14,334 nt of DNA, taken from NCBI GenBank assembly GCA_964618855.1, contig CAZUCD010000096.1, positions 1-14,334 of the forward strand, read 5' to 3'. The DNA comes from CAZUCD01 sp964618855 (GTDB lineage: Bacteria; Sumerlaeota; Sumerlaeia; SLMS01; JANRJK01). How positions within the stretch are numbered: the stretch's first letter is position 1; each line of letters begins with the position of its first letter. The position numbers were made by a program, and so were the translations under genes. This document shows positions 7,031 through 14,266 of this stretch, piece by piece. The notes beneath the pieces were generated by a model, which did not search any database, was not told the DNA's origin, and was given only the letters and a program-made list of their open reading frames with translations.

Positions 7031-7059
7031 ATTCCAAGTCCCGGCGCCAAGCGTGTCAA
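7031..7059 (-). promoter_or_regulatory. Sigma-70-like promoter for the ABC ATPase gene
   Basis: On the minus strand a perfect TTGACA (7059-7054) is followed by a 17-nt spacer and TGGAAT (7036-7031, four of six matches to TATAAT). The expected transcript start is near 7024, leaving a leader of about 39 nt before the ATG at 6985. The match is good for GC-rich DNA, but no experimental signal can be read from the sequence. Confidence 0.55.
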
Positions 7060-7265
7060 AACGAAAGCCCGGTGCGACGTCTGTTTGGGCGCGTGCAGGT
7101 GTCCGCTTGTGGTCCCGCATTCGCAATCAGCCGCCCGGGGCCTCGCCGGCAGGCGATGGCGGGCATTTTTTGCCTGCTTTCGCACCGGCGGCGTGCATCC
7201 CTTCTTGAACGGTCGTTCCTCCGACCCGATCCCGTACGAACGCCGAGCACGGAGTCCCCGCACGC

Positions 7266-9065
7266 ATGTCCATCACGGCAATCCTCGGCATCGCCTTCCT
7301 GCTCATCGGCACCTGCGCGACGTTCCTGATGCTCCACCTGTGGGGGTACCCGTACGACGAGGCGACCCACACGAGCTCCGCGCCCAAGGGCCTCATGCGG
7401 CTGCACAGGCTCCTCGGATACTCGTTCGTGACCATCTACGTCGTGATGATGTACTTTATGGTTCCGCGCATTTGGAACTACGTGGGGGACCTGCCGCCGC
7501 GTTCCGTGGCGCATGCGATCATCGCGCTGGGAATCGGCATCACGCTCGTCATCAAGGTGTCGATCCTGCGGTTCTTTCCCCACTTCCGCCAGCACCTGCC
7601 GGTCCTCGGCGTGTCCCTGATGGTGATGACCTGGTTGATGATCGGGCTGCCCCTCTTCACCCTTGGGTGGGAGTGGTCCCTCAGCCGCAACGCCCGGAAG
7701 CCCGAGTCCATCGAGAGGATGAAGGAGGCCTGGCGTTTCGTCGCCGGCGAGGGGGAGGAGGGATGGTCGCGCATCGACATCCCGGCCGTGCTCGACCGCG
7801 GGCGCGCCACGCTGCATGCGGAGTGCATCCGCTGCCACGACCTGAACAAAGTCCTACACAAGGAGCGCACGGGCGAGGAGTGGCGAAAGGTCGTCGCCAG
7901 CATGACGAAGAAGGCGCGGAAGTTCAGTCCCGTGACAGAGCAGCAGGAACACAGCCTCGCCATGTACCTGACCGCGGCACGCGGAAAGGACCCCGAGCCG
8001 ACGTCCACCGAGGTTGCCCCCAAGGCGGGCGTATCGGTTCCCGCCTCTCCGGCTCCGCGCGAGAAGCCCGACGTGACTCCGACGCCCGGCGCGGCTCCCT
8101 CCCAGGCCAACGCCGCCGAAGGCACATCCGCAGTGGACCCCACCCCCCGGGTCTTGGCGCTGCTTGAATCGCGTTGCACCTCATGCCACGTGGGGGGGGA
8201 CGCACCGGAAGGACTGCGCCTGAACTCGCTCGAGTCGCTGCTGGCTGGATCGGAGGACGGCCCAGTCATCGTCGCGGGCGACCCGGGAGCGAGCGAACTC
8301 ATCCGCAGGATTCGCGGGGAAAGCACACCCCGCATGCCGATGGACGGCCCGCCCTACCTCTCCGACGAGGAGATTGCGATGGTCGAGGACTGGGTCCGCT
8401 CCCTCGCTCCCGCAGTTGCTGCGGTGCCCGGGGCGCCACCGCCCACGGGAGGGGTCGTACCCGCCGCCCCGAACCCGGCGACAGCCGCCGACGCCGCCCC
8501 AACCCACGCGCCCAAGCCGACCAATCCTTCACCCACACCGGTCGTCGTGCCCCCAGTCGGCCAGGGGTTTGTCAACTACGCCCACGTGAAGTCCATTCTC
8601 GGCCAGAACTGCGTCCGCTGCCATGCCCCACAGGGAAAGATGGGACCCGCGCCGGAGGGTCTCGTTCTCACGCAATTGGAACTGATGCTCTCCACAGCCG
8701 AGCGCCCTGTCATCGTGCCCGGCAATCCCGGCGCAAGTCTGCTACTGCGCCACATCCAGGGTGTCGAGACCCCCCGCATGCCATTCGACGGTCCTCCCTA
8801 CTTGGACGCGGACGACATTGACCTGATCACGCGCTGGATCGCGGAGGGGGCACGCGACTCGTCGGGCAATCCCTCGCCGATTCCCGTTGGAAGGGAAGTC
8901 CGGCTCCGCGGCAGGCTCACCGGACCGAACTCCATCGACGGGGTGCCCTTCCTGACGAACTCCCGAACGGAGGTGCGCGACGCCGTTCCGGGAGCGGCAG
9001 CCGAGGTGCGCGCCACGATCGGGTCCGATGGCAGCCTCGTCGCCGAGAGGGTCCGGGGCAGGTAG
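7266..9065 (+). CDS. Four-helix membrane triheme cytochrome c with DUF5666-like tail
   Basis: This 599-residue protein is probably an electron-transfer component of the inner membrane. Four hydrophobic helices (about 3-27, 47-67, 81-103, 110-135) carry histidines H24, H47, H83, H106 and H110, so a b-type haem is possible. Three covalent haem sites follow: CIRCH (187-191), CTSCH (304-308) and CVRCH (449-453), separated by Pro/Ala-rich linkers. Domains two and three are an internal duplication of PSCyt1-like type, each with a PGxPGAS-like turn (PGNPGAS in domain three) and TPRMP(M/F)DGPPYL, whose methionine (357 or 359; 505) is the likely sixth ligand. The last 59 residues (541-599) look like a small beta-barrel DUF5666 domain. 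GGAG at 7251-7254 lies 11 nt before the ATG. The partner complex and the electron donor and acceptor are unknown. Confidence 0.85.
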   Translation: MSITAILGIAFLLIGTCATFLMLHLWGYPYDEATHTSSAPKGLMRLHRLLGYSFVTIYVVMMYFMVPRIWNYVGDLPPRSVAHAIIALGIGITLVIKVSILRFFPHFRQHLPVLGVSLMVMTWLMIGLPLFTLGWEWSLSRNARKPESIERMKEAWRFVAGEGEEGWSRIDIPAVLDRGRATLHAECIRCHDLNKVLHKERTGEEWRKVVASMTKKARKFSPVTEQQEHSLAMYLTAARGKDPEPTSTEVAPKAGVSVPASPAPREKPDVTPTPGAAPSQANAAEGTSAVDPTPRVLALLESRCTSCHVGGDAPEGLRLNSLESLLAGSEDGPVIVAGDPGASELIRRIRGESTPRMPMDGPPYLSDEEIAMVEDWVRSLAPAVAAVPGAPPPTGGVVPAAPNPATAADAAPTHAPKPTNPSPTPVVVPPVGQGFVNYAHVKSILGQNCVRCHAPQGKMGPAPEGLVLTQLELMLSTAERPVIVPGNPGASLLLRHIQGVETPRMPFDGPPYLDADDIDLITRWIAEGARDSSGNPSPIPVGREVRLRGRLTGPNSIDGVPFLTNSRTEVRDAVPGAAAEVRATIGSDGSLVAERVRGR

Positions 9066-9212
9066 TCCCGGCGGCACCGCAGGCAAGGCCGCCCTTTGGT
9101 CCATCGATCAACCACTTTCCTGCTGCTTCGCGGAATGGCCCGGAACTAGACTCACCCGCGTATCACGGAATCCACTGCCCACCTGCTTCCCTTCGCGGGG
9201 AGACTGGCCTTC

Positions 9213-10940
9213 ATGCGCATCACCTACCTCGAAGACGATTTCCTCGGCGTGGAGACCGGAAACAACCGGGAGGTCGAGTCGTCGCTGCGCGACCTGCCGT
9301 CCTCGCGGTGGGTCGCGTCGGAGAACCGGTGGGAGGTGCACCTCTGCCACCTTCCGGACCTGATCAGCCTCTTCCGGCTGAAGACCGAGCGCATTCCCGA
9401 GCAGCTCATGACGCGCTTCCAGCGCGAATGGCTCTCGACCGACGTGCGACTGGAAATCGAGCACTCCCATTGCCGCGTCCTGGGTGCCGGGGTCCCGACA
9501 CGCGACATAGATTCGGCCACCAGCTTCGATGTCGCCGAGCGCACCGAGGATTCCGCCTACCTGGAAGGCGAGTGGGACGGCCGGCGCCACCTGTTCGACC
9601 GCAGGGCGTTCAGCTTCCCGACCGGACTGCTCACGGAGATCGAGTCGATCCTCCGCGACCGCAAGCTTCGCGTCGCCGTCGTGGACAAGCGCGAGCCCTT
9701 CGAGCCGACGCGGCCACTCCCCGCGAAGTTCCTCGATCCCCTGACGCCCGCGGACCGCGAACTCGTGGAGGCCGTGCGGACGCAGGGACGCGTCACCGCG
9801 GTGCGGGAGGCACTCGAGGGCGGGACGGCCCTCACGCGCGCCGTCATCGAGGCGGCGGGCCCGACCGGCGTCATCCTTGCCGCCAACCAGGCCGACGCCG
9901 AGGACATCGCGGCCAGGCTCGGCGAGGACTGCGCCCGCCCCTACCGCACCCTGAAGGACCTCGACGCGCCCCGCCTCGTCCTCCCGGTCGCCGATGCGGC
10001 GGCGCTCTTCTCGCACATGGAACGCGAGGGCGGACAGCGCATTCCCCTGCCGCCGGAGGACAAGCGCAAGGCGCTGATGATCGGCCTCCGGCTCCGCCGC
10101 GAGCACGCCATCATCGTCCCACGCTCCAGCATCATCGACGGGGACCTGCTTTACCGTGCCGCGATGGGCGCGACGAACGCCGCCGTGCGCGTGGCCATCT
10201 CGCGCACTCCCGCGCGCGGGGACGGGCGGGACCTCCTCCTCGCAGCCGCATTCGGCCCGTGGCGCAGGTTTGTTTCCGCCGCCGCCCGCGTGCAGGCGGG
10301 GGAGATTCCCCCGGTCAGGCTCTTCCGCATCCGCGCCCCGGAGTACCGCCGCGTCGAGCGCGACAAGCCCTACGACGTCATCGTGCGCAACGGCCTCTTC
10401 AAGAACGAGTCGCGCATGGAGATCATCTCCGGCATCATCGACGCCGAGCGCGCCGCGGGGCGCCACGTGCTCGTGACGGCGCGCAACGAGGAGTTCCGCG
10501 CGGCGCTTGCAGCGCTCGCGGGGGACCGCGCCGACGTCATGCCCGCCATTGTCGCCACGGTAGCGATATCGGAACCGGAGGACCCAAGCCGCCCCGTGCC
10601 GGGAACGGTGGTCTTCGCCGAGCCCGTCTCCGAGCCCGGGGTCGCGATCCGGCTGCTCCTCGCGGTGAGCGAGGCGCATGCCGCGTTGGCGCGCCGCGGG
10701 GGCGAGGGCGCGCCGTTCGTCCACGTGTACGACTTCGACGACCCCCTCGCGGGCCTCAGGCGCCGCAACGAGGCGCGGTTCGCCGTTTATGCACGCCTCA
10801 CAGGCTGGGTGGACGAGTACGTCCCCGGCAAGGCCCCGCGCCCGATGCCGCGCCCACCCGAGCCGCAGAAGTCCGCCAAGCCGGCCGCACCCAGGCAGGG
10901 CGCAAAGTCGCGGCGTGCGATGCCAAGGCGGTCGCGCTAG
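9213..10940 (+). CDS. Degenerate superfamily 2 helicase-like protein (predicted pseudoenzyme)
   Basis: This intact 575-residue frame follows the layout of UvsW/XPB-like DNA helicases but lacks their catalytic residues. The N-terminal part (1-55) has the RW-V-A-S-E-N-RW-E-V pattern seen before such helicases. GEWDGRRHLFDRRAFSFPTG (119-138) matches their WDG...Ly...FPtGLL block. LTPADRELVEAVRTQGRV (177-194) stands where the Q-motif region is expected. After it, REALEGGTALT (198-208) replaces the Walker A GxGKT. IIVPRSSI (300-307) replaces the vivDEAH motif, and ISRTPARGDGRDLLLAAAFGP (329-349) replaces the SATP region. The C-terminal lobe keeps GRHVLVTA (416-423) and VYDFDDPLAGLRRRNEARF but has no QxxGRxxR. 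A Pro/Lys/Arg-rich tail ends the protein. It may bind DNA without ATP hydrolysis. The family call is inferred by eye, and an unrelated protein remains possible. Confidence 0.6.
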   Translation: MRITYLEDDFLGVETGNNREVESSLRDLPSSRWVASENRWEVHLCHLPDLISLFRLKTERIPEQLMTRFQREWLSTDVRLEIEHSHCRVLGAGVPTRDIDSATSFDVAERTEDSAYLEGEWDGRRHLFDRRAFSFPTGLLTEIESILRDRKLRVAVVDKREPFEPTRPLPAKFLDPLTPADRELVEAVRTQGRVTAVREALEGGTALTRAVIEAAGPTGVILAANQADAEDIAARLGEDCARPYRTLKDLDAPRLVLPVADAAALFSHMEREGGQRIPLPPEDKRKALMIGLRLRREHAIIVPRSSIIDGDLLYRAAMGATNAAVRVAISRTPARGDGRDLLLAAAFGPWRRFVSAAARVQAGEIPPVRLFRIRAPEYRRVERDKPYDVIVRNGLFKNESRMEIISGIIDAERAAGRHVLVTARNEEFRAALAALAGDRADVMPAIVATVAISEPEDPSRPVPGTVVFAEPVSEPGVAIRLLLAVSEAHAALARRGGEGAPFVHVYDFDDPLAGLRRRNEARFAVYARLTGWVDEYVPGKAPRPMPRPPEPQKSAKPAAPRQGAKSRRAMPRRSR

Positions 10941-11875
10941 CGCGGGCGACGCGACATCCGGGCGAGGCACCTCGCCGCAAAGGCCAGCCCCGAAACCCAC
11001 GAGGCCACCGCAGCCATCCGATATCCCCGCGAGTGGGCCCCCGCGAACCACGACAGCTCGAACGGCAGGAAGCGCGTCAGCAGCTCCACCACCGTGTAGT
11101 TCTTGATCACGAACCGGATGCGGTTGCGGTAGCTCATCCGCACCAGTCGATCGGACTTCTTCCCGAGTCCCACCGACTCGTGGTGCCACGCCACGGCCCG
11201 CGGCTCGTAGACGACGCGGCGCCCCTGCCGCCGGAGCCGCTCGCACCAATCGGTCTCCTCGTAGTACGCGGGGAAGTAGTCGGCATCGAATCCACCAAGG
11301 GACTCGACATCCCCGCGGCGGATCGCGAACAGCGCCCCCGTCACGTAGTCCACGTCCCGGCGCGCGTCGAAGCGAGGCCCGTCCTCCTCCCCGACGCCGG
11401 GGTGCTCGGCCATCGCGTTCGGGTGCAGCACGCCCCCCGCGTGCTGGATCGTCCTCGTGCCCGGGTAGAGGAGCTTCGCACCCACGATTCCGATGGCAGG
11501 ATCCGAGAGCAGCGTGTCGCGCAGCACGGCGATGGTGTCATGCCGCACGAGGCAGTCGGGATTGAGGAACACGATGACCGGTGCGCCTGCCAGCCTCCAC
11601 CCCACGTCGTTCCCGCCACCGAATCCCAGGTTCGACTCGTTCCGAATCGCCCGTGAGACGACAGGCCACCGCCGCGCGGCGGCATCCGAGTCGTCCGAGG
11701 ACGCATTGTCGACGTGGATGACCTCGATCGCGACGCCCTTCGTGCGCGAGAGGCTCTGCATGCAGCCCGGGACGAACCGCGCACTGTTCCACGACAGGAC
11801 GACGACGGACACCTCCGGCGGAGGGGCCGTGCCCGTCCCCGGCGGCGTCACTGCGTCGGTGTCGGCTGGTCCCAT
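10937..11875 (-). CDS. Family 2 glycosyltransferase (rhamnosyltransferase-like)
   Basis: This enzyme moves a sugar from a nucleotide sugar to a growing glycan at the cytoplasmic face of the membrane. The 312 residues show a GT-A fold of GT2, WbbL-like type: VSVVVLSWNS (22-31), HVDNASSDDSD (54-64), NLGFGGGND (82-90), FLNPDC (103-108) with the metal-site aspartate, VTGALFAIRR (178-187), YEETDWCER (205-213) and WHHESVG (230-236). A hydrophobic or amphipathic C-terminus (about 262-305) may hold it at the membrane. The ATG at 11875 overlaps the preceding OmpA-type gene by 28 bp. A GTG at 11851 would instead make a 4-bp GTGA overlap with its stop, so the start is uncertain by 8 residues. Its stop shares a CTAG with the stop of the convergent helicase-like gene. 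Donor and acceptor sugars cannot be told. Confidence 0.92.
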   Translation of the reverse strand: MGPADTDAVTPPGTGTAPPPEVSVVVLSWNSARFVPGCMQSLSRTKGVAIEVIHVDNASSDDSDAAARRWPVVSRAIRNESNLGFGGGNDVGWRLAGAPVIVFLNPDCLVRHDTIAVLRDTLLSDPAIGIVGAKLLYPGTRTIQHAGGVLHPNAMAEHPGVGEEDGPRFDARRDVDYVTGALFAIRRGDVESLGGFDADYFPAYYEETDWCERLRRQGRRVVYEPRAVAWHHESVGLGKKSDRLVRMSYRNRIRFVIKNYTVVELLTRFLPFELSWFAGAHSRGYRMAAVASWVSGLAFAARCLARMSRRPR

Positions 11876-12993
11876 GCGATCCAGATTTCAACGCGCCGGT
11901 TGCGCCGCCGCCCATTGGCGTCCGCGTTGGACGCGACCGGCTCCGCGTACGACCGCGACACAGCGTGGAACTGCGCCATGCCGAGCCCCGGCTGCGAGGA
12001 GAACCACCGCACGACGGCGATCGCGCGCCCCGCGGCCAGGTCCCAGTTGTCGTAGTAGTCCGCGAGCCTCTTGCCGAGCGGCTGGTCGTCCGAGTGCCCG
12101 ACCACGCGAATCGCAGGGGCCTTGCTCGCCACCAGGACATCGCGCAGCGAGGTCAGCATCTTCAGCCCGGCGTCCGAGACCGTCGTCGTCGCCGGTTGGA
12201 AGAGGGCATCCACCTGGAGCGTCACGACGACTGCGTTGCCCTCCGTGCGAACTGCGGCCTCCCCCGTCTTCACCCACGACGCGAGCACCTCGCGCGAGGA
12301 CTGGTTGATCCTCGCGATCCGCGCCGGGTCGGCCGACTGGGCCGGCGCGGATGCCGCCTTGGACTCCGCTTCAGTAAGGGCCGCCTTGGCGCGGTCGAGG
12401 TCACCCTTCAGGCGGTCGCGCTCCTCGGCCATCACCGCCAGTTCGAGGCGTGCCGTGTCGGCCGCTCCGCCCAGGCGCCCGGACTCCGCCTTCTGCTTCG
12501 CGAGTTCGGTCTCGAGCTCCGCGATGCGCCCCGCGTTGTCGCCGCTCGCGCGTGCCAACTCCTCGCGCATGCGGATGCGCTCATCCTCGTGGTCGCGGAT
12601 CTTGATCTCGAGGGCGGCAACCTCCTGTTCGCGCTTCGCCGCGGCGAGTTCCAGTTCCTCGATCCTGCGCTGGAGGGACGCGGCCTCCTCGAGCGTTCCA
12701 CCCGCGTTCGGCGCCGGTGCCGCGTCGAGCGGTTCCTCCTCCGCCTCCTTCAGGCGCGTCTCGAGGCTCTGAACGCGCGTGCGCAGCATGGCGATCGTCG
12801 TGTCGCGCTCGCGGACCGCGGTCGAGTTCGCGGCGGCCACCTCTTTGTTGGCGCGCTCGGCCTCGAGGTCCTGCGTGAGCTGGTCGTTGCGCGCCTGGAG
12901 CATCCGGTTCTCCGAGCGCAGCTCGCGGACTTGCAGGAAGCAGCCGCTCAACAGGAGGGGGGCGAACAGCACGGCGGCGTGTCGAAGGCGCAT
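11848..12993 (-). CDS. OmpA/MotB-type peptidoglycan-binding lipoprotein with coiled coils
   Basis: This 381-residue envelope protein should tether the outer membrane to peptidoglycan. The signal ends in a lipobox, LSGC, with the lipidated cysteine at C18. F19 follows rather than Asp, which suggests the outer membrane. Residues about 22-86 and 101-212 form long charged heptad-rich coiled coils, broken by an Ala/Pro linker at 90-100. The OmpA C-terminal domain spans about 250-372: LFQPATTTVSDAGLKML (264-280), VVGHSDDQPLG (297-307), NWDLAAGRA (316-324) and NRRVEI (365-370), close to the MotB C-terminus. A GGAG lies 7 nt before the ATG. The gene starts 2 bp after the WecA-like stop and overlaps the glycosyltransferase start, so the three are surely co-transcribed. 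This suggests a role alongside export or anchoring of the polysaccharide, which is inference only. Confidence 0.9.
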   Translation of the reverse strand: MRLRHAAVLFAPLLLSGCFLQVRELRSENRMLQARNDQLTQDLEAERANKEVAAANSTAVRERDTTIAMLRTRVQSLETRLKEAEEEPLDAAPAPNAGGTLEEAASLQRRIEELELAAAKREQEVAALEIKIRDHEDERIRMREELARASGDNAGRIAELETELAKQKAESGRLGGAADTARLELAVMAEERDRLKGDLDRAKAALTEAESKAASAPAQSADPARIARINQSSREVLASWVKTGEAAVRTEGNAVVVTLQVDALFQPATTTVSDAGLKMLTSLRDVLVASKAPAIRVVGHSDDQPLGKRLADYYDNWDLAAGRAIAVVRWFSSQPGLGMAQFHAVSRSYAEPVASNADANGRRRNRRVEIWIAWDQPTPTQ

Positions 12994-12995
12994 GG

Positions 12996-14111
12996 TCAGG
13001 CTCCGTTGCGGGCGCGGTCCTCGGCGGTCCGGCGCGATACGCGCTCGACGCGGTGCAGCAGCACGAACCCGAGCGCGACCATCGCCGACTGCGCGAGGCC
13101 ATGCACCAAGTCGAGTTGCCTCAGGGCCACCGCTGCAAGGCCAACACACACCGTCAGCCCATAGATCACCAGCACCGCCTCCCTGCGCCCGAATCCCAGC
13201 GCCACCAGCCGGTGCGAGACGTGGTTCGTGTCGCCCTCCATCAGTGGCTTCCCCGTTCGGAACCTGATCCAAAGCACCGACGCCGTGTCGAAGATCGGCA
13301 CCGAAAGCACGATCAGCGGCATCAGGACGGGCAGCTTAGAGGGCACGCCCTCCTGGTACCATGAAGCCTGCACCGTCATCGCCCCGAGCAGGAACCCGAG
13401 GTGCGTGCTCCCGCTGTCCCCAAGGAAGATCGAGCCACGAAAGAAGTTCACCGCCCAGAACGAGGCCGCGGCACCGGCTATCATCGCCAGCATGAGGAGC
13501 ATGTACCACTCCCGCGCGAGCGCCGCCAGCAGCGCCAGCACCAGCGCCGTCAGTCCGGCGACCCCGGAGCACAGCCCGTTCATGTTGTCGAGGAAGTTGA
13601 AGCTGTTGGTCAGCGCCACCAGCCACAGCGCCGTGAGCACCCATGCCGCCGGCTCGGGGAGGAAGAGGCGCAGGCTCACCCCGCCGGCGATGACGGGTAT
13701 CGTCGCAAGGAACTGGACAGCAAGGCGCAGGCGCGGGCTCAGGTTGAGCCGATCATCCAGGATCCCCAGGACGAAGATCGTCGCACACCCTGCAAAGACG
13801 CCACCAAGCGCCCCAACTCGCTGCGGCACGTTCAGCGCGAGCTGCCTCACCGCGGGGGGGAGGAACTCCAGCGTCGGCGCCACACTCCCCGCGAGCCACA
13901 CGTCCAGCCACAGGCAGCCCCAAAGCGCCGCGAATATCGCCAGCCCCCCGCTGCGGGGCGTCGGCTCGCGGTGGATCTTCCGTTCCAGCGTCGGCGCATC
14001 CACGAGGCCCAGCCTGAAGCCCAGCCGACGCGCCAGCGGAAGCAGCAGCGTCCCGGCCACGAGCGCCTGCACGAACGCGGCCGCCGCGAGCGCCACCCAT
14101 GCCCCGGTCAT
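12996..14111 (-). CDS. wecA: WecA/TagO-family undecaprenyl-phosphate sugar-1-phosphate transferase
   Basis: This 371-residue multi-spanning inner-membrane enzyme would move a HexNAc-1-phosphate from UDP-sugar to undecaprenyl phosphate, starting assembly of O-antigen, capsule or another glycan. Family motifs in order are KIHREPTPRSGG (45-56), GILDD (116-120), NSFNFLDNMNGL (169-180), FLGDSGS (229-235) and the cytoplasmic HVSHRL (297-302). About ten or eleven hydrophobic helices are visible. In the third motif the usual second aspartate (DGxDGL) is asparagine N178. The ATG at 14111 opens directly into the first helix; 62 further in-frame upstream residues are Pro/Gly/Arg-rich and unlike the family. 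The Shine-Dalgarno sequence is weak. It heads the operon with the OmpA-type lipoprotein and the GT2 enzyme. WecA (GlcNAc-1-P) is the likeliest role over MraY, but the exact sugar is not certain. Confidence 0.92.
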   Translation of the reverse strand: MTGAWVALAAAAFVQALVAGTLLLPLARRLGFRLGLVDAPTLERKIHREPTPRSGGLAIFAALWGCLWLDVWLAGSVAPTLEFLPPAVRQLALNVPQRVGALGGVFAGCATIFVLGILDDRLNLSPRLRLAVQFLATIPVIAGGVSLRLFLPEPAAWVLTALWLVALTNSFNFLDNMNGLCSGVAGLTALVLALLAALAREWYMLLMLAMIAGAAASFWAVNFFRGSIFLGDSGSTHLGFLLGAMTVQASWYQEGVPSKLPVLMPLIVLSVPIFDTASVLWIRFRTGKPLMEGDTNHVSHRLVALGFGRREAVLVIYGLTVCVGLAAVALRQLDLVHGLAQSAMVALGFVLLHRVERVSRRTAEDRARNGA

Positions 14112-14224
14112 GCCGGAGGCGCCGCCTGGATGGGGGAATGGGTGATTGGCATGGCGCCGCGGAGGATGCGGCCCACAGCCCGCAGCCGCAAGGGCCGGGA
14201 TGGGCCACGAACAAGGCGATGGCG

Positions 14225-14253
14225 TTGCCCACCCGGCCAACGGGGCGTGGAAT
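14225..14253 (+). promoter_or_regulatory. Possible promoter for the right-edge glycosyltransferase
   Basis: TTGCCC (14225-14230), a 17-nt spacer and TGGAAT (14248-14253) give a weak sigma-70-like match. The -10 hexamer is the same as in the ABC gene promoter. Transcription would start about 6 nt before the ATG at 14267, giving an almost leaderless mRNA. The region is GC-rich and the match could be chance. Confidence 0.3.
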
Positions 14254-14266
14254 CGGCCCCGCTCCC

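Noticed and set aside
9066..9100. Terminator after the cytochrome gene
   Set aside because: GGCGGC and GCCGCC can pair around a 12-nt loop, but the stem is short and no T-run follows.
9308..11656. 782-codon plus-strand open frame
   Set aside because: It is a shadow frame over the helicase-like gene and the antisense of the GT2 gene, with Arg/Pro/Gly-rich nonsense composition. The real genes have clear motifs in other frames.
11965..13164. 399-codon plus-strand open frame
   Set aside because: It is the antisense of the OmpA-type lipoprotein and is rich in Arg and Leu with no domain.
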